In this document: positions 30,020-38,611 of the stretch, piece after piece | Layout of the letters: each line of letters opens with the position of its first letter | How positions within the stretch are numbered: the first letter of the stretch is position 1 | Assembly (NCBI GenBank): GCA_902826565.1 | Contig: CADEFF010000009.1 | Coordinates: 2,923-66,321 of the forward strand | DNA: 63,399 nt | Direction: 5' to 3' | DNA from: an uncultured Rhodospirillaceae bacterium | GTDB lineage: Bacteria; Pseudomonadota; Alphaproteobacteria; Dongiales; Dongiaceae | Program-made: the position numbers and the translations under genes | The notes under the pieces: model-generated | Databases searched by the model: none | Told to the model about the DNA's origin: nothing | Seen by the model: the letters and a program-made list of their open reading frames with translations, nothing else

Positions 30020-31195
30020 ATGGCTCTCAATGCTATTTCCAACTACGCCGCCAACGTGGCGCACCGCAATCTGCAGACGTCCGATATGGCGGCGACCTCG
30101 TCCCTGGCGAAGCTGTCGTCGGGTAGCCGCGTCGTGTCCGCCAAGGATGACGCCGCCTCCATGGCGATCGGCTCGCGCCTGAACAGCCAGGTCCAGGCCC
30201 TCCGCCAGGCCAGCGTCAATGCCGGCCAGGGCGTATCGATGCTCCAGATCGCCGACGGCGCGATGGCCAAGGTGACGGACGTCCTCATCCGCATGAAGAC
30301 GCTTTCGGTGCAGGCCGGCTCCGGCCAGCTCTCCAGCACCGAGCGGGGCATGCTCAACACCGAGTATCAGCTCCTGCTGGCCGAAGTGACCCGCATCGCG
30401 GCCGCGACCGAGTTCAACGGCAACCAGATGGTCAACGGCTCGCTCTCGACCCTGGGCGGGGCGGTCGGCACCAGCGGCGCTTTCGCGACCGCCGACGGCG
30501 TCGCCAGCATCGTCGCGCACGGTCTCACGACCGGCGCCGCCGAGAACTACACGCTCTCCTACGCCTCCACGAGCTTCACCTTCACCCTCTCCGACGGCAC
30601 CACCTCTTATACCGGCGCCATCGACAGCGGCGCGGTGGATGCCGACGGCGTCATGATCACCGGCGCCGCCGTGAAGCTCACGGCGAGCGGCGTTACGGGC
30701 GATCTGGTGATCGGGCTCAACACCGCCTTCCAGTCGGCCACCAACATTGCCGCTTCCTCCGCCGGCGGCCTCTACTTCCAGGGCGAGAGCTCCTCGACCT
30801 ACAGCTTCAAGGTCGGCACCGGCACGGACGCCGTGAAAGACATCATCGACGTCACGATCGAGGGCATCAGCGGCTCGAACCTCGGCATCAACGGCACCGA
30901 CATCACCACCACGGCGACGGCGGACCTCGCCTCCGACCTGCTCGGCGTGGCGATCGACCTCATCAACACCTCGCGCGCGTCGGTCGGCGCCTATCAGAAC
31001 CGGCTGGAATTCGCCGCGGCGAACATCGCCTCCGCGGTCGAGAACACCGAAGCGGCCCGCAGCAGCCTGCTCGACCTGGATATCGCGGCGGAGATGAGCA
31101 ATTTCACCTCCAAGCAGATCCTGGTGCAGGCCGGCGTGGCCATGCTGGCGCAGGCGAACCAGATGCCGCAGAACCTGCTGCGTCTGTTCCAGTAA
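30020..31195 (+). CDS. fliC2: Flagellin 2
   Basis: 391 residues. N-terminus ISNYAANVAHRNLQTSDMAA with the same KLSSGSRVVSAKDDAASMAI block as flagellin 1, and C-terminus SSLLDLDIAAEMSNFTSKQI with LAQANQMPQNLLRLFQ. The central region (about 135-300) differs clearly from flagellin 1 yet keeps the same architecture, so the pair looks like a duplication with divergence of the exposed domain. It has its own sigma-54 promoter and is followed by its own FliS-like gene. Confidence 0.97.
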   Translation: MALNAISNYAANVAHRNLQTSDMAATSSLAKLSSGSRVVSAKDDAASMAIGSRLNSQVQALRQASVNAGQGVSMLQIADGAMAKVTDVLIRMKTLSVQAGSGQLSSTERGMLNTEYQLLLAEVTRIAAATEFNGNQMVNGSLSTLGGAVGTSGAFATADGVASIVAHGLTTGAAENYTLSYASTSFTFTLSDGTTSYTGAIDSGAVDADGVMITGAAVKLTASGVTGDLVIGLNTAFQSATNIAASSAGGLYFQGESSSTYSFKVGTGTDAVKDIIDVTIEGISGSNLGINGTDITTTATADLASDLLGVAIDLINTSRASVGAYQNRLEFAAANIASAVENTEAARSSLLDLDIAAEMSNFTSKQILVQAGVAMLAQANQMPQNLLRLFQ

Positions 31196-31236
31196 GCCGC
31201 CGCTCCAGCAATCGACAGCCCCGAAGGAACAGGACG

Positions 31237-31653
31237 ATGAACATCATCCGTCACCACGATCTCGAGACCATGATGGACGCCGAGCCGGCGCGCCTGGTGG
31301 TCATGCTCTACGACGAGGCGATCTCGGCCTTGCGCACCGCCAGCATGGCGGCGACCGCCGGCGACATCGAGACCCGCTGCAACGGCGTCACCGCCGCCAG
31401 CGAGATCGTCGGCTATCTCTATCTGACGCTCGATCCGGAGCTCGGCGGCGAGATCGCCGCCAATCTCGGGTCGCTCTATGCCCACATCCTCTCGCAGCTT
31501 CCCCGCGTCAACATGCACAACGACGCGGAGACGGCGGAGCATGTGATCGCGATCCTGGAGCCGCTGCGCGACTCCTGGAACGAGCTCGCCAACTCGATTT
31601 CGGTCGGCGGTTTCGAACGCAGCGGACAGACGGACCGTTCCAACGCCGCCTGA
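31237..31653 (+). CDS. fliS2: FliS-like flagellin chaperone (copy 2)
   Basis: 138 residues. LETMMDAEPARLVVMLYDEA, TASMAATAGDIETRCNGVTA, LYLTLDPELGGEIAANLGSL and YAHILSQLPRVNMHNDAETA follow the FliS pattern (L-x2-MLYD, then LGGEIAANL). It shares only the family core with copy 1. Position directly after flagellin 2 suggests that each chaperone serves mainly its neighbouring flagellin. GAAGGAACAGGA precedes the start. Confidence 0.88.
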   Translation: MNIIRHHDLETMMDAEPARLVVMLYDEAISALRTASMAATAGDIETRCNGVTAASEIVGYLYLTLDPELGGEIAANLGSLYAHILSQLPRVNMHNDAETAEHVIAILEPLRDSWNELANSISVGGFERSGQTDRSNAA

Positions 31654-31687
31654 TCGACCTGCACCTGCGCCAGGAAGGCGACGGACC

Positions 31688-32932
31688 ATGGATATGATTC
31701 CGCTCGACGGCTTTCCCGCCGGCACGGCCCCAGTCCCGCCGGCGGGAAACGCGTCTTCCGCCGACGGCGGCAACGGCGTCTTCGGCATGATGCTCGCCGA
31801 AGCGTCCGGCGCCGACGAGAGCAAGGGCGATGCCGACGGCGGCAAGCCGGACGCGGCCGCAGCAGCACTCCTGGCGCTGCTGTTCCCGCAGAACCCCGCG
31901 CTGCAGCAGCAAGCCGCCGAGGCTGCCCCCGAGGGCGAGACGACACCCGACCCGGACGGCGTCGCGCCGGTCGTCGCGCCCGCGGAAACGCCCGGCAAGC
32001 AGCCGGGTGTCGTCGAGGGCGAGGCCGGCGCGGCCGAACCCGGCGAGGCTCTCCTCGCGAACCGGAAGCAGGATCGCAACGAAGCGCCGAATGCCGATAC
32101 CGGCCTCGCCAAGAGCGTGACCGCGACGGCGGGCCCGTCGGCGCCGCCGCCCGCGCCCGTCATCCCGCCGGCGCTGCTCGGCGCCGAGGAGAACGCGCCG
32201 CTGATCAAGCAGACGGCGAGCAAGGCAAACGACGTCGCCCCGCCGCTGGTCGCGAAGACGCCGGAGCCGGCCGTGGCCGAAGCGCCGAAGCCCGCCGCCG
32301 CGAAACCGGCCGAACCCGCGAAGCCGACGGCACCCGAAACGACGGTCGCGCACGCCGCCGCCGCGGACACCAAAGACGACGCGCTGCCGTCGCACGCGCA
32401 CGAGACCGATATGACAGCGCCGCAATCGCCGGCTGCCGGCCTCGTCGATCGCCCCGCAACGACGGCCCCGACCGCGCCGCCGCAGGCCGCGGTCGAACGG
32501 CTCGCGGCACTCCTCGCGCGGCCCGATCTCCTCGCCGCCCATCTGCAGCGCGCGCATGTCGCCGGCCGCGACCGGATCAGCATCGAGCTGCTGCCGGCCG
32601 AGCTCGGACGCATCGAGATCTCGCTCGATTTCGACCGCAGCGGCAAGCTCTCCGCGATGATCGCGGCCGACAAGCCGCATACGCTCGACCTGCTGCAGCG
32701 CGATCAGCGCGGCCTCGAGCGGGCGCTCCAGGACGCCGGCTTCAAGACCGACAGCGGCAGCCTGAGCTTCAATCTTCGCGGCGACCAGCGGCAGCACCAG
32801 AACCAGCCGATGCCCTGGCTCGCCGCGCAAACCCATAGCCAGGGCTGGCACGACGCCGGACAGCGCAATGCCGGCGCGATGCCGGCCTTCGTGCGGCCGA
32901 TCGCCGATGGCCGGCTCGATATCGAGGTCTAG
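31688..32932 (+). CDS. fliK: Hook-length control protein FliK
   Basis: 414 residues. The N-terminal 270 are Ala/Pro/Glu-rich and probably extended, as expected for the molecular ruler. The C-terminal Flg_hook domain is seen in HVAGRDRISIELLPAELGRI with EISLDFDRSGKLSAMIAADK, HTLDLLQRDQRGLERALQDA and SGSLSFNLRG. It switches export specificity from hook to filament proteins. It precedes flgD and flgE, the usual order. Confidence 0.9.
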   Translation: MDMIPLDGFPAGTAPVPPAGNASSADGGNGVFGMMLAEASGADESKGDADGGKPDAAAAALLALLFPQNPALQQQAAEAAPEGETTPDPDGVAPVVAPAETPGKQPGVVEGEAGAAEPGEALLANRKQDRNEAPNADTGLAKSVTATAGPSAPPPAPVIPPALLGAEENAPLIKQTASKANDVAPPLVAKTPEPAVAEAPKPAAAKPAEPAKPTAPETTVAHAAAADTKDDALPSHAHETDMTAPQSPAAGLVDRPATTAPTAPPQAAVERLAALLARPDLLAAHLQRAHVAGRDRISIELLPAELGRIEISLDFDRSGKLSAMIAADKPHTLDLLQRDQRGLERALQDAGFKTDSGSLSFNLRGDQRQHQNQPMPWLAAQTHSQGWHDAGQRNAGAMPAFVRPIADGRLDIEV

Positions 32933-32941
32933 GAGAGAACC

Positions 32942-33604
32942 ATGGACGTCAGCTCAGTAACCGGCGGCACGGGCGCCAAGGCGGCGAGCGCCCTCGGCTC
33001 GATCGGCGAGACCTTCGACAACTTTCTGCTGCTGCTGACCAAGCAGCTCCAGCACCAGGACCCACTGTCGCCGCTCGACACCAACGAGTTCACCCAGCAG
33101 CTCGTGCAGTTCACCGGCGTCGAGCAGCAGATCGGCATGAACCAGCGGCTCGACGACCTGATCGCGCTGCAGGTCGGCAACCACGCGATCGGCGCGCTCG
33201 ACTTCCTCAACACCTCGGTCGAGGCGGCGAGCAACGACATCTGGCTCGGCGACGGCGAAAGCACGATCACCTACAACCTTTCCGGCACGGCCTCGCTCGC
33301 CCAGATGACCATCCGCGATGCCGACGGCAACGTCGTCCGCACCCTGGATATCGACCGGAACGCCGGCGCGCACAGCGTCGCCTGGGACGGCACCGACAAT
33401 GACGGCGCCGACCTGCCGGACGGCGTCTATCGCGTCGAGGTCAACGCGGTCGACGGCGACGGCGCCTCGATCAAGGCGGTCACCGGCTTCCGCGGCACGG
33501 TCTCGGGCGTGGAGCTCGACGGCGGCGACATCTGGCTCTCGATCGGCGATCTCCGCGTCCCGATCGGCAAGGTCCAGAAGATCACCAACGCGCCGGCGGC
33601 GTGA
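32942..33604 (+). CDS. flgD: Hook cap / scaffold protein FlgD
   Basis: 220 residues. FDNFLLLLTKQLQHQDPLSP and LDTNEFTQQLVQFTGVEQQI are diagnostic of FlgD. The C-terminal FlgD Ig/tudor region contains LAQMTIRDADGNVVRTLDID with AGAHSVAWDGTDNDGADLPD and GVYRVEVNAVDGDG. It caps the growing hook. It starts 9 bases after fliK, with AGGAGA upstream. Confidence 0.96.
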   Translation: MDVSSVTGGTGAKAASALGSIGETFDNFLLLLTKQLQHQDPLSPLDTNEFTQQLVQFTGVEQQIGMNQRLDDLIALQVGNHAIGALDFLNTSVEAASNDIWLGDGESTITYNLSGTASLAQMTIRDADGNVVRTLDIDRNAGAHSVAWDGTDNDGADLPDGVYRVEVNAVDGDGASIKAVTGFRGTVSGVELDGGDIWLSIGDLRVPIGKVQKITNAPAA

Positions 33605-33675
33605 CGCCCGGCGGACGGAATGCGATTTCGATCACCCGACACTGACGAACAACCCGTCGCATAAGGAGAAAAAAG

Positions 33676-35010
33676 ATGAGCTTGTACGGGGCAATGTTTT
33701 CCGGCGTTTCCGGTCTCGCGGCGCAGAGCCAGGCGCTCGGCATGATTTCGGACAACATCTCGAACGTGAACACGATCGGCTACAAGGGCACCACGGCGCG
33801 CTTCGAGACGCTGGTGACCGAGGCCGCGTCGCGGACGACCTATTCGCCCGGCGGCGTGCGCTCGATCCCCTACCAGAAGATCGACCGCCAGGGCCTGCTG
33901 CAGGGCTCCGCCTCGCCGACCGACATCGCCATCGTCGGCAACGGCTTCTTCGTGGTCAACGAAGACTCCAGCCCCGGCGTCGGCGACGACTATCTCTTCA
34001 CCCGCGCCGGCAACTTCACGACCGACCAGAACGGCAATCTGACGGCGAACGGCTACTATCTGCAGGGCTGGCGCCTCGACGCCGGCGGCGCGCTGCCGGC
34101 CAACACCTCGCTCCTCACCACGCTCGAGACCGTCAACGTCTCGAACCTGACGGGTGCGGCGCGGGCGACCAGCAACATGCAGCTCGCCCTCAACCTGCCG
34201 GCGCAGGTCGCGAACGGCGAGGAATTCACCACCACCATGCAGATCTTCGACAAGCAGGGCGCGACGCAGACCGTCAACCTCAACTGGACGAAGACCGCGA
34301 CCAATAGCTGGAGCCTGACGGCCGACCTGCCGGGCACCGCCCGCTTCGCGTCGGACGATACCGGCACGGCGACGACCGACAACGGCCAGACCACGCCCGT
34401 CGCCCTCGGCACCGTCACCTTCAATGCCGACGGCACCCTCGGCACCGTTACCGCCACCGCGCCCTATGCCGCGGTGAACGCCGACAACCAGTTCGAGTTC
34501 TACATCGACTATGACGGCAGCGCGACCACCACCTCGACCCAGGATCGCGCCCTGGTCTCGCTCGATATCGGCAGCCCCGGCGTCGGCGACGGCATCACTC
34601 AGTACTCCGGCGAATATTCGCCGAAGGTGATCTCGCAGGACGGCCTGACCTTCGGCTCCTTCACCGGGATCGTCATCGACGAGCGCGGCACCGTGACGGC
34701 GCTGTTCGACAACGGCCAGCAGCGCGACATCTTCAAGCTGCCGCTCGCCACCTTCCGCAATCCGAACGGCCTCGAATCGCGGAACGGCAATGCCTACCTG
34801 ACCACGAGCTTCTCCGGCGATCCGGTGCTGCTCGAGGCGAACACGGGCGGCTCGGGCAAGATCGCGCCGAGCTCCCTCGAATCCTCGACCGTCGATCTCG
34901 CCGAGGAGTTCACGAACATGATCGTCACGCAGCGGGCCTATTCCGCCAACGCGAAGATCATCACGACCGCCGACCAGATGCTGGATGAGCTGATCAACAT
35001 CCGGCGTTAG
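33676..35010 (+). CDS. flgE: Hook protein FlgE
   Basis: 444 residues. N-terminus SLYGAMFSGVSGLAAQSQAL with MISDNISNVNTIGYKG is diagnostic, followed by FLIGD-type segments (DIAIVGNGFFVVNED, YLFTRAGNFTTDQNG). A Thr/Ala-rich D2 domain follows. The C-terminus SSLESSTVDLAEEFTNMIVT with QRAYSANAKIITTADQMLDE is classical. It is preceded by AAGGAG. No promoter motif seen in the 71-base gap, so it is probably read from upstream. Confidence 0.96.
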   Translation: MSLYGAMFSGVSGLAAQSQALGMISDNISNVNTIGYKGTTARFETLVTEAASRTTYSPGGVRSIPYQKIDRQGLLQGSASPTDIAIVGNGFFVVNEDSSPGVGDDYLFTRAGNFTTDQNGNLTANGYYLQGWRLDAGGALPANTSLLTTLETVNVSNLTGAARATSNMQLALNLPAQVANGEEFTTTMQIFDKQGATQTVNLNWTKTATNSWSLTADLPGTARFASDDTGTATTDNGQTTPVALGTVTFNADGTLGTVTATAPYAAVNADNQFEFYIDYDGSATTTSTQDRALVSLDIGSPGVGDGITQYSGEYSPKVISQDGLTFGSFTGIVIDERGTVTALFDNGQQRDIFKLPLATFRNPNGLESRNGNAYLTTSFSGDPVLLEANTGGSGKIAPSSLESSTVDLAEEFTNMIVTQRAYSANAKIITTADQMLDELINIRR

Positions 35011-35102
35011 GAGAGCTTAACGGGGCATGACCGAATCCGGGCGCCGCCGCACCGGCGCGCCCGGAACGGCCCGCCTCGCAAAGCCTAAGTTAACGCTGCG
35101 AC

Positions 35103-35117
35103 TTAGCCCTTCCTTAA
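35103..35117 (+). promoter_or_regulatory. CtrA-type box upstream of sciP
   Basis: TTAG-N7-TTAA, one mismatch from TTAA-N7-TTAA, about 72 bases before the sciP start. A further TTAA lies at 35090-35093 inside a CTAAG...CTTAG inverted repeat. SciP is itself a CtrA inhibitor, so this would close a feedback loop. Confidence 0.55.
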
Positions 35118-35188
35118 ATGGCGCCGGCCTATCCTTGCGCCTGGACGGAACAGAAGTTCCGGTCCTCGGTCCAAGACGGAGCGAATGA

Positions 35189-35479
35189 ATGACACCCGAT
35201 CGTCCAGGTAGGTCGAGCAGGATTATCGGCCCGGATGGGTTGCCGCTGTCGCTTGACGACTTGCCGCCCCCGGGCACGCAGCGCTGGGTGATCCGCCGCA
35301 AGGCCCAGGTCGTGGCCGGCGTGCGCGCGGGTCTGCTCACGCTCGAGGAAGCCTGCTCGCGCTATCAGCTTTCGGTCGAAGAGTTCCTGAGCTGGCAGCG
35401 TCAGATCGAGCTGCACGGCATCAAGGGGCTGCGCGTCACGCGGCTGCAGGATTATCGCGAGACCCTGGGCGCCGCCTGA
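35189..35479 (+). CDS. sciP: CtrA inhibitor SciP (DUF1153 family)
   Basis: 96 residues. IIGPDGLPLSLDDLPPPGTQ, RWVIRRKAQVVAGVRAGLLT, LEEACSRYQLSVEEFLSWQR and IELHGIKGLRVTRLQDYRE match SciP, a small helix-turn-helix protein. In Caulobacter SciP binds CtrA-controlled promoters and CtrA itself to shut off G2 genes in G1 cells. GGAG precedes ATG 35189. Its place between flgE and fliF, with a CtrA-type box upstream, fits that role. Confidence 0.93.
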   Translation: MTPDRPGRSSRIIGPDGLPLSLDDLPPPGTQRWVIRRKAQVVAGVRAGLLTLEEACSRYQLSVEEFLSWQRQIELHGIKGLRVTRLQDYRETLGAA

Positions 35480-35626
35480 GGCCGCCCGTCGCCCGGGACC
35501 CTTCTTCGCCTGCCGTCGTTCCGAGCTCGAACAAGATCCGATCGATCCCGCGACTCTTGCCGCCTTCAAGGGGCGGAGGTCGATGCGCGTCTCGAGCGAA
35601 CCGGCGCGCGGCGATCCGACCCCCGA

Positions 35627-35726
35627 GAGCATTTTCCGCGAAGTGGGCACCGGTCCGCGGCGGAAAATGCGACCAGACCGATGAATCCGGAGCGCGTTCC
35701 GATTTAACGTCGAGGAAACGCGCTCT
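35627..35726. repeat. Double-hairpin intergenic palindromic element
   Basis: First hairpin: GCATTTTCCGC (35629-35639) pairs with GCGGAAAATGC (35660-35670). Second: GAGCGCGTTCC (35690-35700) pairs with GGAAACGCGCTC (35714-35725) with one bulge. The wording of the first hairpin, including GCGAAGTGGGCACCGGT in the loop, resembles a palindromic repeat scattered through many alphaproteobacterial genomes (from memory). It ends exactly where the FlbD-like sites of fliF begin. Confidence 0.6.
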
Positions 35727-35762
35727 CGGCAAGAACTGCCGGCAAGGCGGCAAAACTTGCCG
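35727..35762. promoter_or_regulatory. Paired FlbD-like palindromes at fliF
   Basis: Perfect CGGCAAGAACTGCCG (35727-35741, allowing the central base) and CGGCAAAACTTGCCG (35748-35762, extended to GCGGCAA/TTGCCGC). Centres are 21 bases apart, two helical turns. They sit 4 bases upstream of the CtrA box. In Caulobacter FlbD represses fliF from such a site. Confidence 0.65.
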
Positions 35763-35766
35763 CCGA

Positions 35767-35781
35767 TTAACAGCTTTTTTA
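35767..35781 (+). promoter_or_regulatory. CtrA-type box of the fliF operon
   Basis: TTAA-CAGCTTT-TTTA followed by TCGA, one mismatch from TTAA-N7-TTAA. The element is nearly the same as the one before rfbF (15514-15532). Confidence 0.6.
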
Positions 35782-35892
35782 TCGACCCGGGGATAGCGTC
35801 GCGGTTCGCAAACGGACCCACGCAATCCCCGGCATGTATATCCAGTTCGAACCGACCTCGCCCGCCGCCGCACCGCGGCGCCGGAGCCCCTC

Positions 35893-37551
35893 GTGATCGA
35901 GAGCCTGCGCCGCCTCGGCCCCGCGCGCCTTGCCGCGATGGCTGTGGTCGCGGCTGGCCTCGTCGCCTTCTTCCTTTTCCTGGTGTCGCGTCTCACGGCG
36001 CCCGACATGGCGCTGCTCTATGGCGACCTCGACGCCGGCGACAGCAACCAGATCGTCCAGAAGCTGGAGCAGATCGGCGTCGCCTACGAGCTCGGCGGCG
36101 ACGGCACCACGATCCGGGTGCCCGCGGACCAGGTGCTGAAGCTCCGTCTCGAGGTGGCCGAGGAAGGGCTGCCGAGCGGCGGCACGATCGGCTACGAGAT
36201 CTTCGATCGCGACCAGCCGCTCGGCACCACCAGCTTCGAGCAGCAGGTCAACCGCCTGCGCGCGCTCGAGGGCGAGCTCGCCCGCACCATCCGCATGATC
36301 CATCAGGTGCGCACCGCGCGCGTGCATCTGGTCATCCCGGAACGCCAGCTTTTCGCGGCCGAGCAGCCGCAGCCGACCGCCTCGATCATCCTCACCATGA
36401 AGGGCGGCGCGGTCCTCGACAAATCCCAGGTGGTCGCGATCCAGCATCTCGTGGCCGCCGCCGTTCCCGGCCTCAAGACGGGCGAGGTCTCGGTCATCGA
36501 CGCCGCCGGCAACCTGCTCGCCGGGGGCGGCAGCGACGACGACGCGTTCGGCGACGCGAGCAACGGCGACGAGATGCGGCTCGCCTACGAGAACCGGATG
36601 CGCCGCAGCATCGAGGAGCTGCTGCAGCGCTCGCTCGGCTACGGGAAGATCCGCGCGGAAGTCACCGCCGACCTCGATTTCGACCGCGTGACCACCAACT
36701 CCGAGACGTTCGATCCGAACGGGCAGGTCGTGCGTTCGACGCAGACCGTCGAGGAGACCGGCAGCTCGAGCGACGGCCAGGGCGACGGCCAGGTCACGGT
36801 CGCGAACAACCTGCCGAATCCGAACGCCGGGCTTCCGGGCCAGAGCGTCAGCACGAGCAGCAACTCGCGCACCGAGGAAACGGTCAACTACGAGATCTCG
36901 AAGCAGACCGAGGTGCATATCCAGCAGAGCGGCCAGGTGAAGCGGCTTTCGGTCGCGGTGCTGGTCGACGGCACCTACGCTGTCGCCGAGGACGGCACGG
37001 CCACCTACGCGCCGCGCAGCCCCGAGGAGCTCGACCAGATCGCCAAGCTCGTGAAATCGGCGATCGGCTTCGACGAAAGCCGCGGCGACAGCGTCGAGAT
37101 CGTCAATATGCGCTTCGCCGAGCCGATCGAGGTCGGCGCCGACGAGAGCGCCGGCCTGATGATGGGCTTCACCCGCGGCGACGTGATCCGGATGATCGAG
37201 ATCGGCGTGCTCGGGCTGCTCGGCGTGCTGGCCCTGCTGTTCGGCGTGCGTCCGATCCTGCGCGGGCTCTCCGCCGTCGCGCCCGCGCAAATGGTCCCGC
37301 AGCTCGCCGGGCCCGCGGGCGCCGTCCAGCTTCCCCCCGGGAGCGGCGCGTCCGGCCAGGTGATGGCCGCCGGCGAGGATGCCGGCGAAGGGGGCCGGTC
37401 GCTCACCACCGAGATCGATCGCATGCTCGACGTCAATCAGATCGAGGGCCGGGTCCGCGCCTCCTCGCTGAAGAAGGTCGGCGAGCTGGTGCAGAACCAT
37501 CCCGACGAGGCGGTGAACATCATGCGCAGCTGGATGTACCAGAACCAGTAG
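35893..37551 (+). CDS. fliF: MS-ring protein FliF
   Basis: 552 residues. First membrane helix LAAMAVVAAGLVAFFLFLVS (about 13-32), then MALLYGDLDAGDSNQIVQKL, GSGGT-type turn LPSGGTIGYEIFDR and RTIRMIHQVRTARVHLVIPE, all diagnostic. Second helix near residues 430-455 (MIEIGVLGLLGVLALLFGV). The C-terminal tail VGELVQNHPDEAVNIMRSWM binds FliG. GTG start at 35893. It heads the fliF-fliG-fliH-fliN-motA-flbD unit and is the base on which the rod and export gate assemble. Confidence 0.96.
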   Translation: MIESLRRLGPARLAAMAVVAAGLVAFFLFLVSRLTAPDMALLYGDLDAGDSNQIVQKLEQIGVAYELGGDGTTIRVPADQVLKLRLEVAEEGLPSGGTIGYEIFDRDQPLGTTSFEQQVNRLRALEGELARTIRMIHQVRTARVHLVIPERQLFAAEQPQPTASIILTMKGGAVLDKSQVVAIQHLVAAAVPGLKTGEVSVIDAAGNLLAGGGSDDDAFGDASNGDEMRLAYENRMRRSIEELLQRSLGYGKIRAEVTADLDFDRVTTNSETFDPNGQVVRSTQTVEETGSSSDGQGDGQVTVANNLPNPNAGLPGQSVSTSSNSRTEETVNYEISKQTEVHIQQSGQVKRLSVAVLVDGTYAVAEDGTATYAPRSPEELDQIAKLVKSAIGFDESRGDSVEIVNMRFAEPIEVGADESAGLMMGFTRGDVIRMIEIGVLGLLGVLALLFGVRPILRGLSAVAPAQMVPQLAGPAGAVQLPPGSGASGQVMAAGEDAGEGGRSLTTEIDRMLDVNQIEGRVRASSLKKVGELVQNHPDEAVNIMRSWMYQNQ

Positions 37552-37589
37552 CCGCGCGCGACAGATCGCAATAACAGGACGACCGCACA

Positions 37590-38603
37590 GTGCCGCTCAA
37601 CGATGCCAACAATATTTCCGGGACGCAGAAAGCGGCGGTGATGATGCTCGCCGTCGGCGAGGACAACGCATCGCGCCTCTTCGCCCTGATGGACGACGAG
37701 GAGATCAAGGAGCTGTCCCAGGTGATGGCGAACCTCGGCAACGTCAGCTCGCAGATCGTCGAGAAGCTGATCGTCGAGTTCGCCGACCGGCTCTCCGCCA
37801 CCGGCTCGCTCGTCGGCAGCTTCGAGAGCACCGAGCGGCTGCTGACCAAGGTGCTCGACAAGGAGCGCGTCCAGGCGATCATGGACGAGATCCGCGGCCC
37901 CGCCGGCCGCACCATGTGGGACAAGCTCGGCAACGTGAACGAGGTGGTGCTGGCGAACTACCTCAAGAACGAGTACCCGCAGACCGTCACCGTCGTGCTT
38001 TCCAAGATCCGGCCGGAGCACGCCTCGCGCGTGCTCGCCAACCTGCCCGACGCCTTCGCCATGGAAGTCATCATGCGCATGCTGCGCATGGAATCGGTGC
38101 AGCGCGAGGTGCTGGACGACGTCGAGCGCACGCTGCGCAACGAGTTCATGTCCAACCTCGCCCGCACCAACCGGCGCGACGCGCATGAGGTGGTGGCCGA
38201 GATCTTCAACAACCTCGATCGCACCACCGAGGCGCGCTTCATCGCCGCCCTCGAGGAGCGCAACCGCGACTCCGCCGAGCGCATCAAGGCGCTGATGTTC
38301 ACCTTCGAGGACCTCGGCAAGCTCGACTCCGGCGCCGTGCAGACCCTGCTGCGCGCGGTCGAGAAGGACAAGCTCGCGCTCGCCCTCAAGGGCGCCTCCG
38401 AGACGCTGCGCGAGCTCTTCTTCTCCAACATGTCGGAGCGCGCCGGCAAGATGATGAAGGAAGACATGGCCGCGATGGGGCCGGTTCGCCTCCGCGACGT
38501 CGACGAAGCCCAGGTCGCCATGGTGGCGACGGCGAAGGACCTCGCCGCGAAAGGCGAGATCATCATCGCCGACAGCAAGGGCGACGACGAGCTGGTGTAT
38601 TGA
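37590..38603 (+). CDS. fliG: Motor switch protein FliG
   Basis: 337 residues, GTG start with AGGA upstream. [20 protein letters not shown] (N domain, FliF contact), [22 protein letters not shown] [20 protein letters not shown], and the C-terminal torque segment [20 protein letters not shown] with [20 protein letters not shown] and [14 protein letters not shown]. The charged residues that meet MotA are within the last segment. Stop overlaps a possible TTG of fliH. Confidence 0.96.
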   Translation: MPLNDANNISGTQKAAVMMLAVGEDNASRLFALMDDEEIKELSQVMANLGNVSSQIVEKLIVEFADRLSATGSLVGSFESTERLLTKVLDKERVQAIMDEIRGPAGRTMWDKLGNVNEVVLANYLKNEYPQTVTVVLSKIRPEHASRVLANLPDAFAMEVIMRMLRMESVQREVLDDVERTLRNEFMSNLARTNRRDAHEVVAEIFNNLDRTTEARFIAALEERNRDSAERIKALMFTFEDLGKLDSGAVQTLLRAVEKDKLALALKGASETLRELFFSNMSERAGKMMKEDMAAMGPVRLRDVDEAQVAMVATAKDLAAKGEIIIADSKGDDELVY

Positions 38604-38611
38604 GCGAAGCC

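Larger units (their letters stand above)
35480..35892. promoter_or_regulatory. fliF upstream control region
   Basis: 413 bases without a gene. It contains a large palindromic element (35627-35726), two FlbD-like palindromes (35727-35741, 35748-35762), a CtrA-type box (35767-35781) and a leader of about 100 bases to the GTG start of fliF. Confidence 0.65.
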
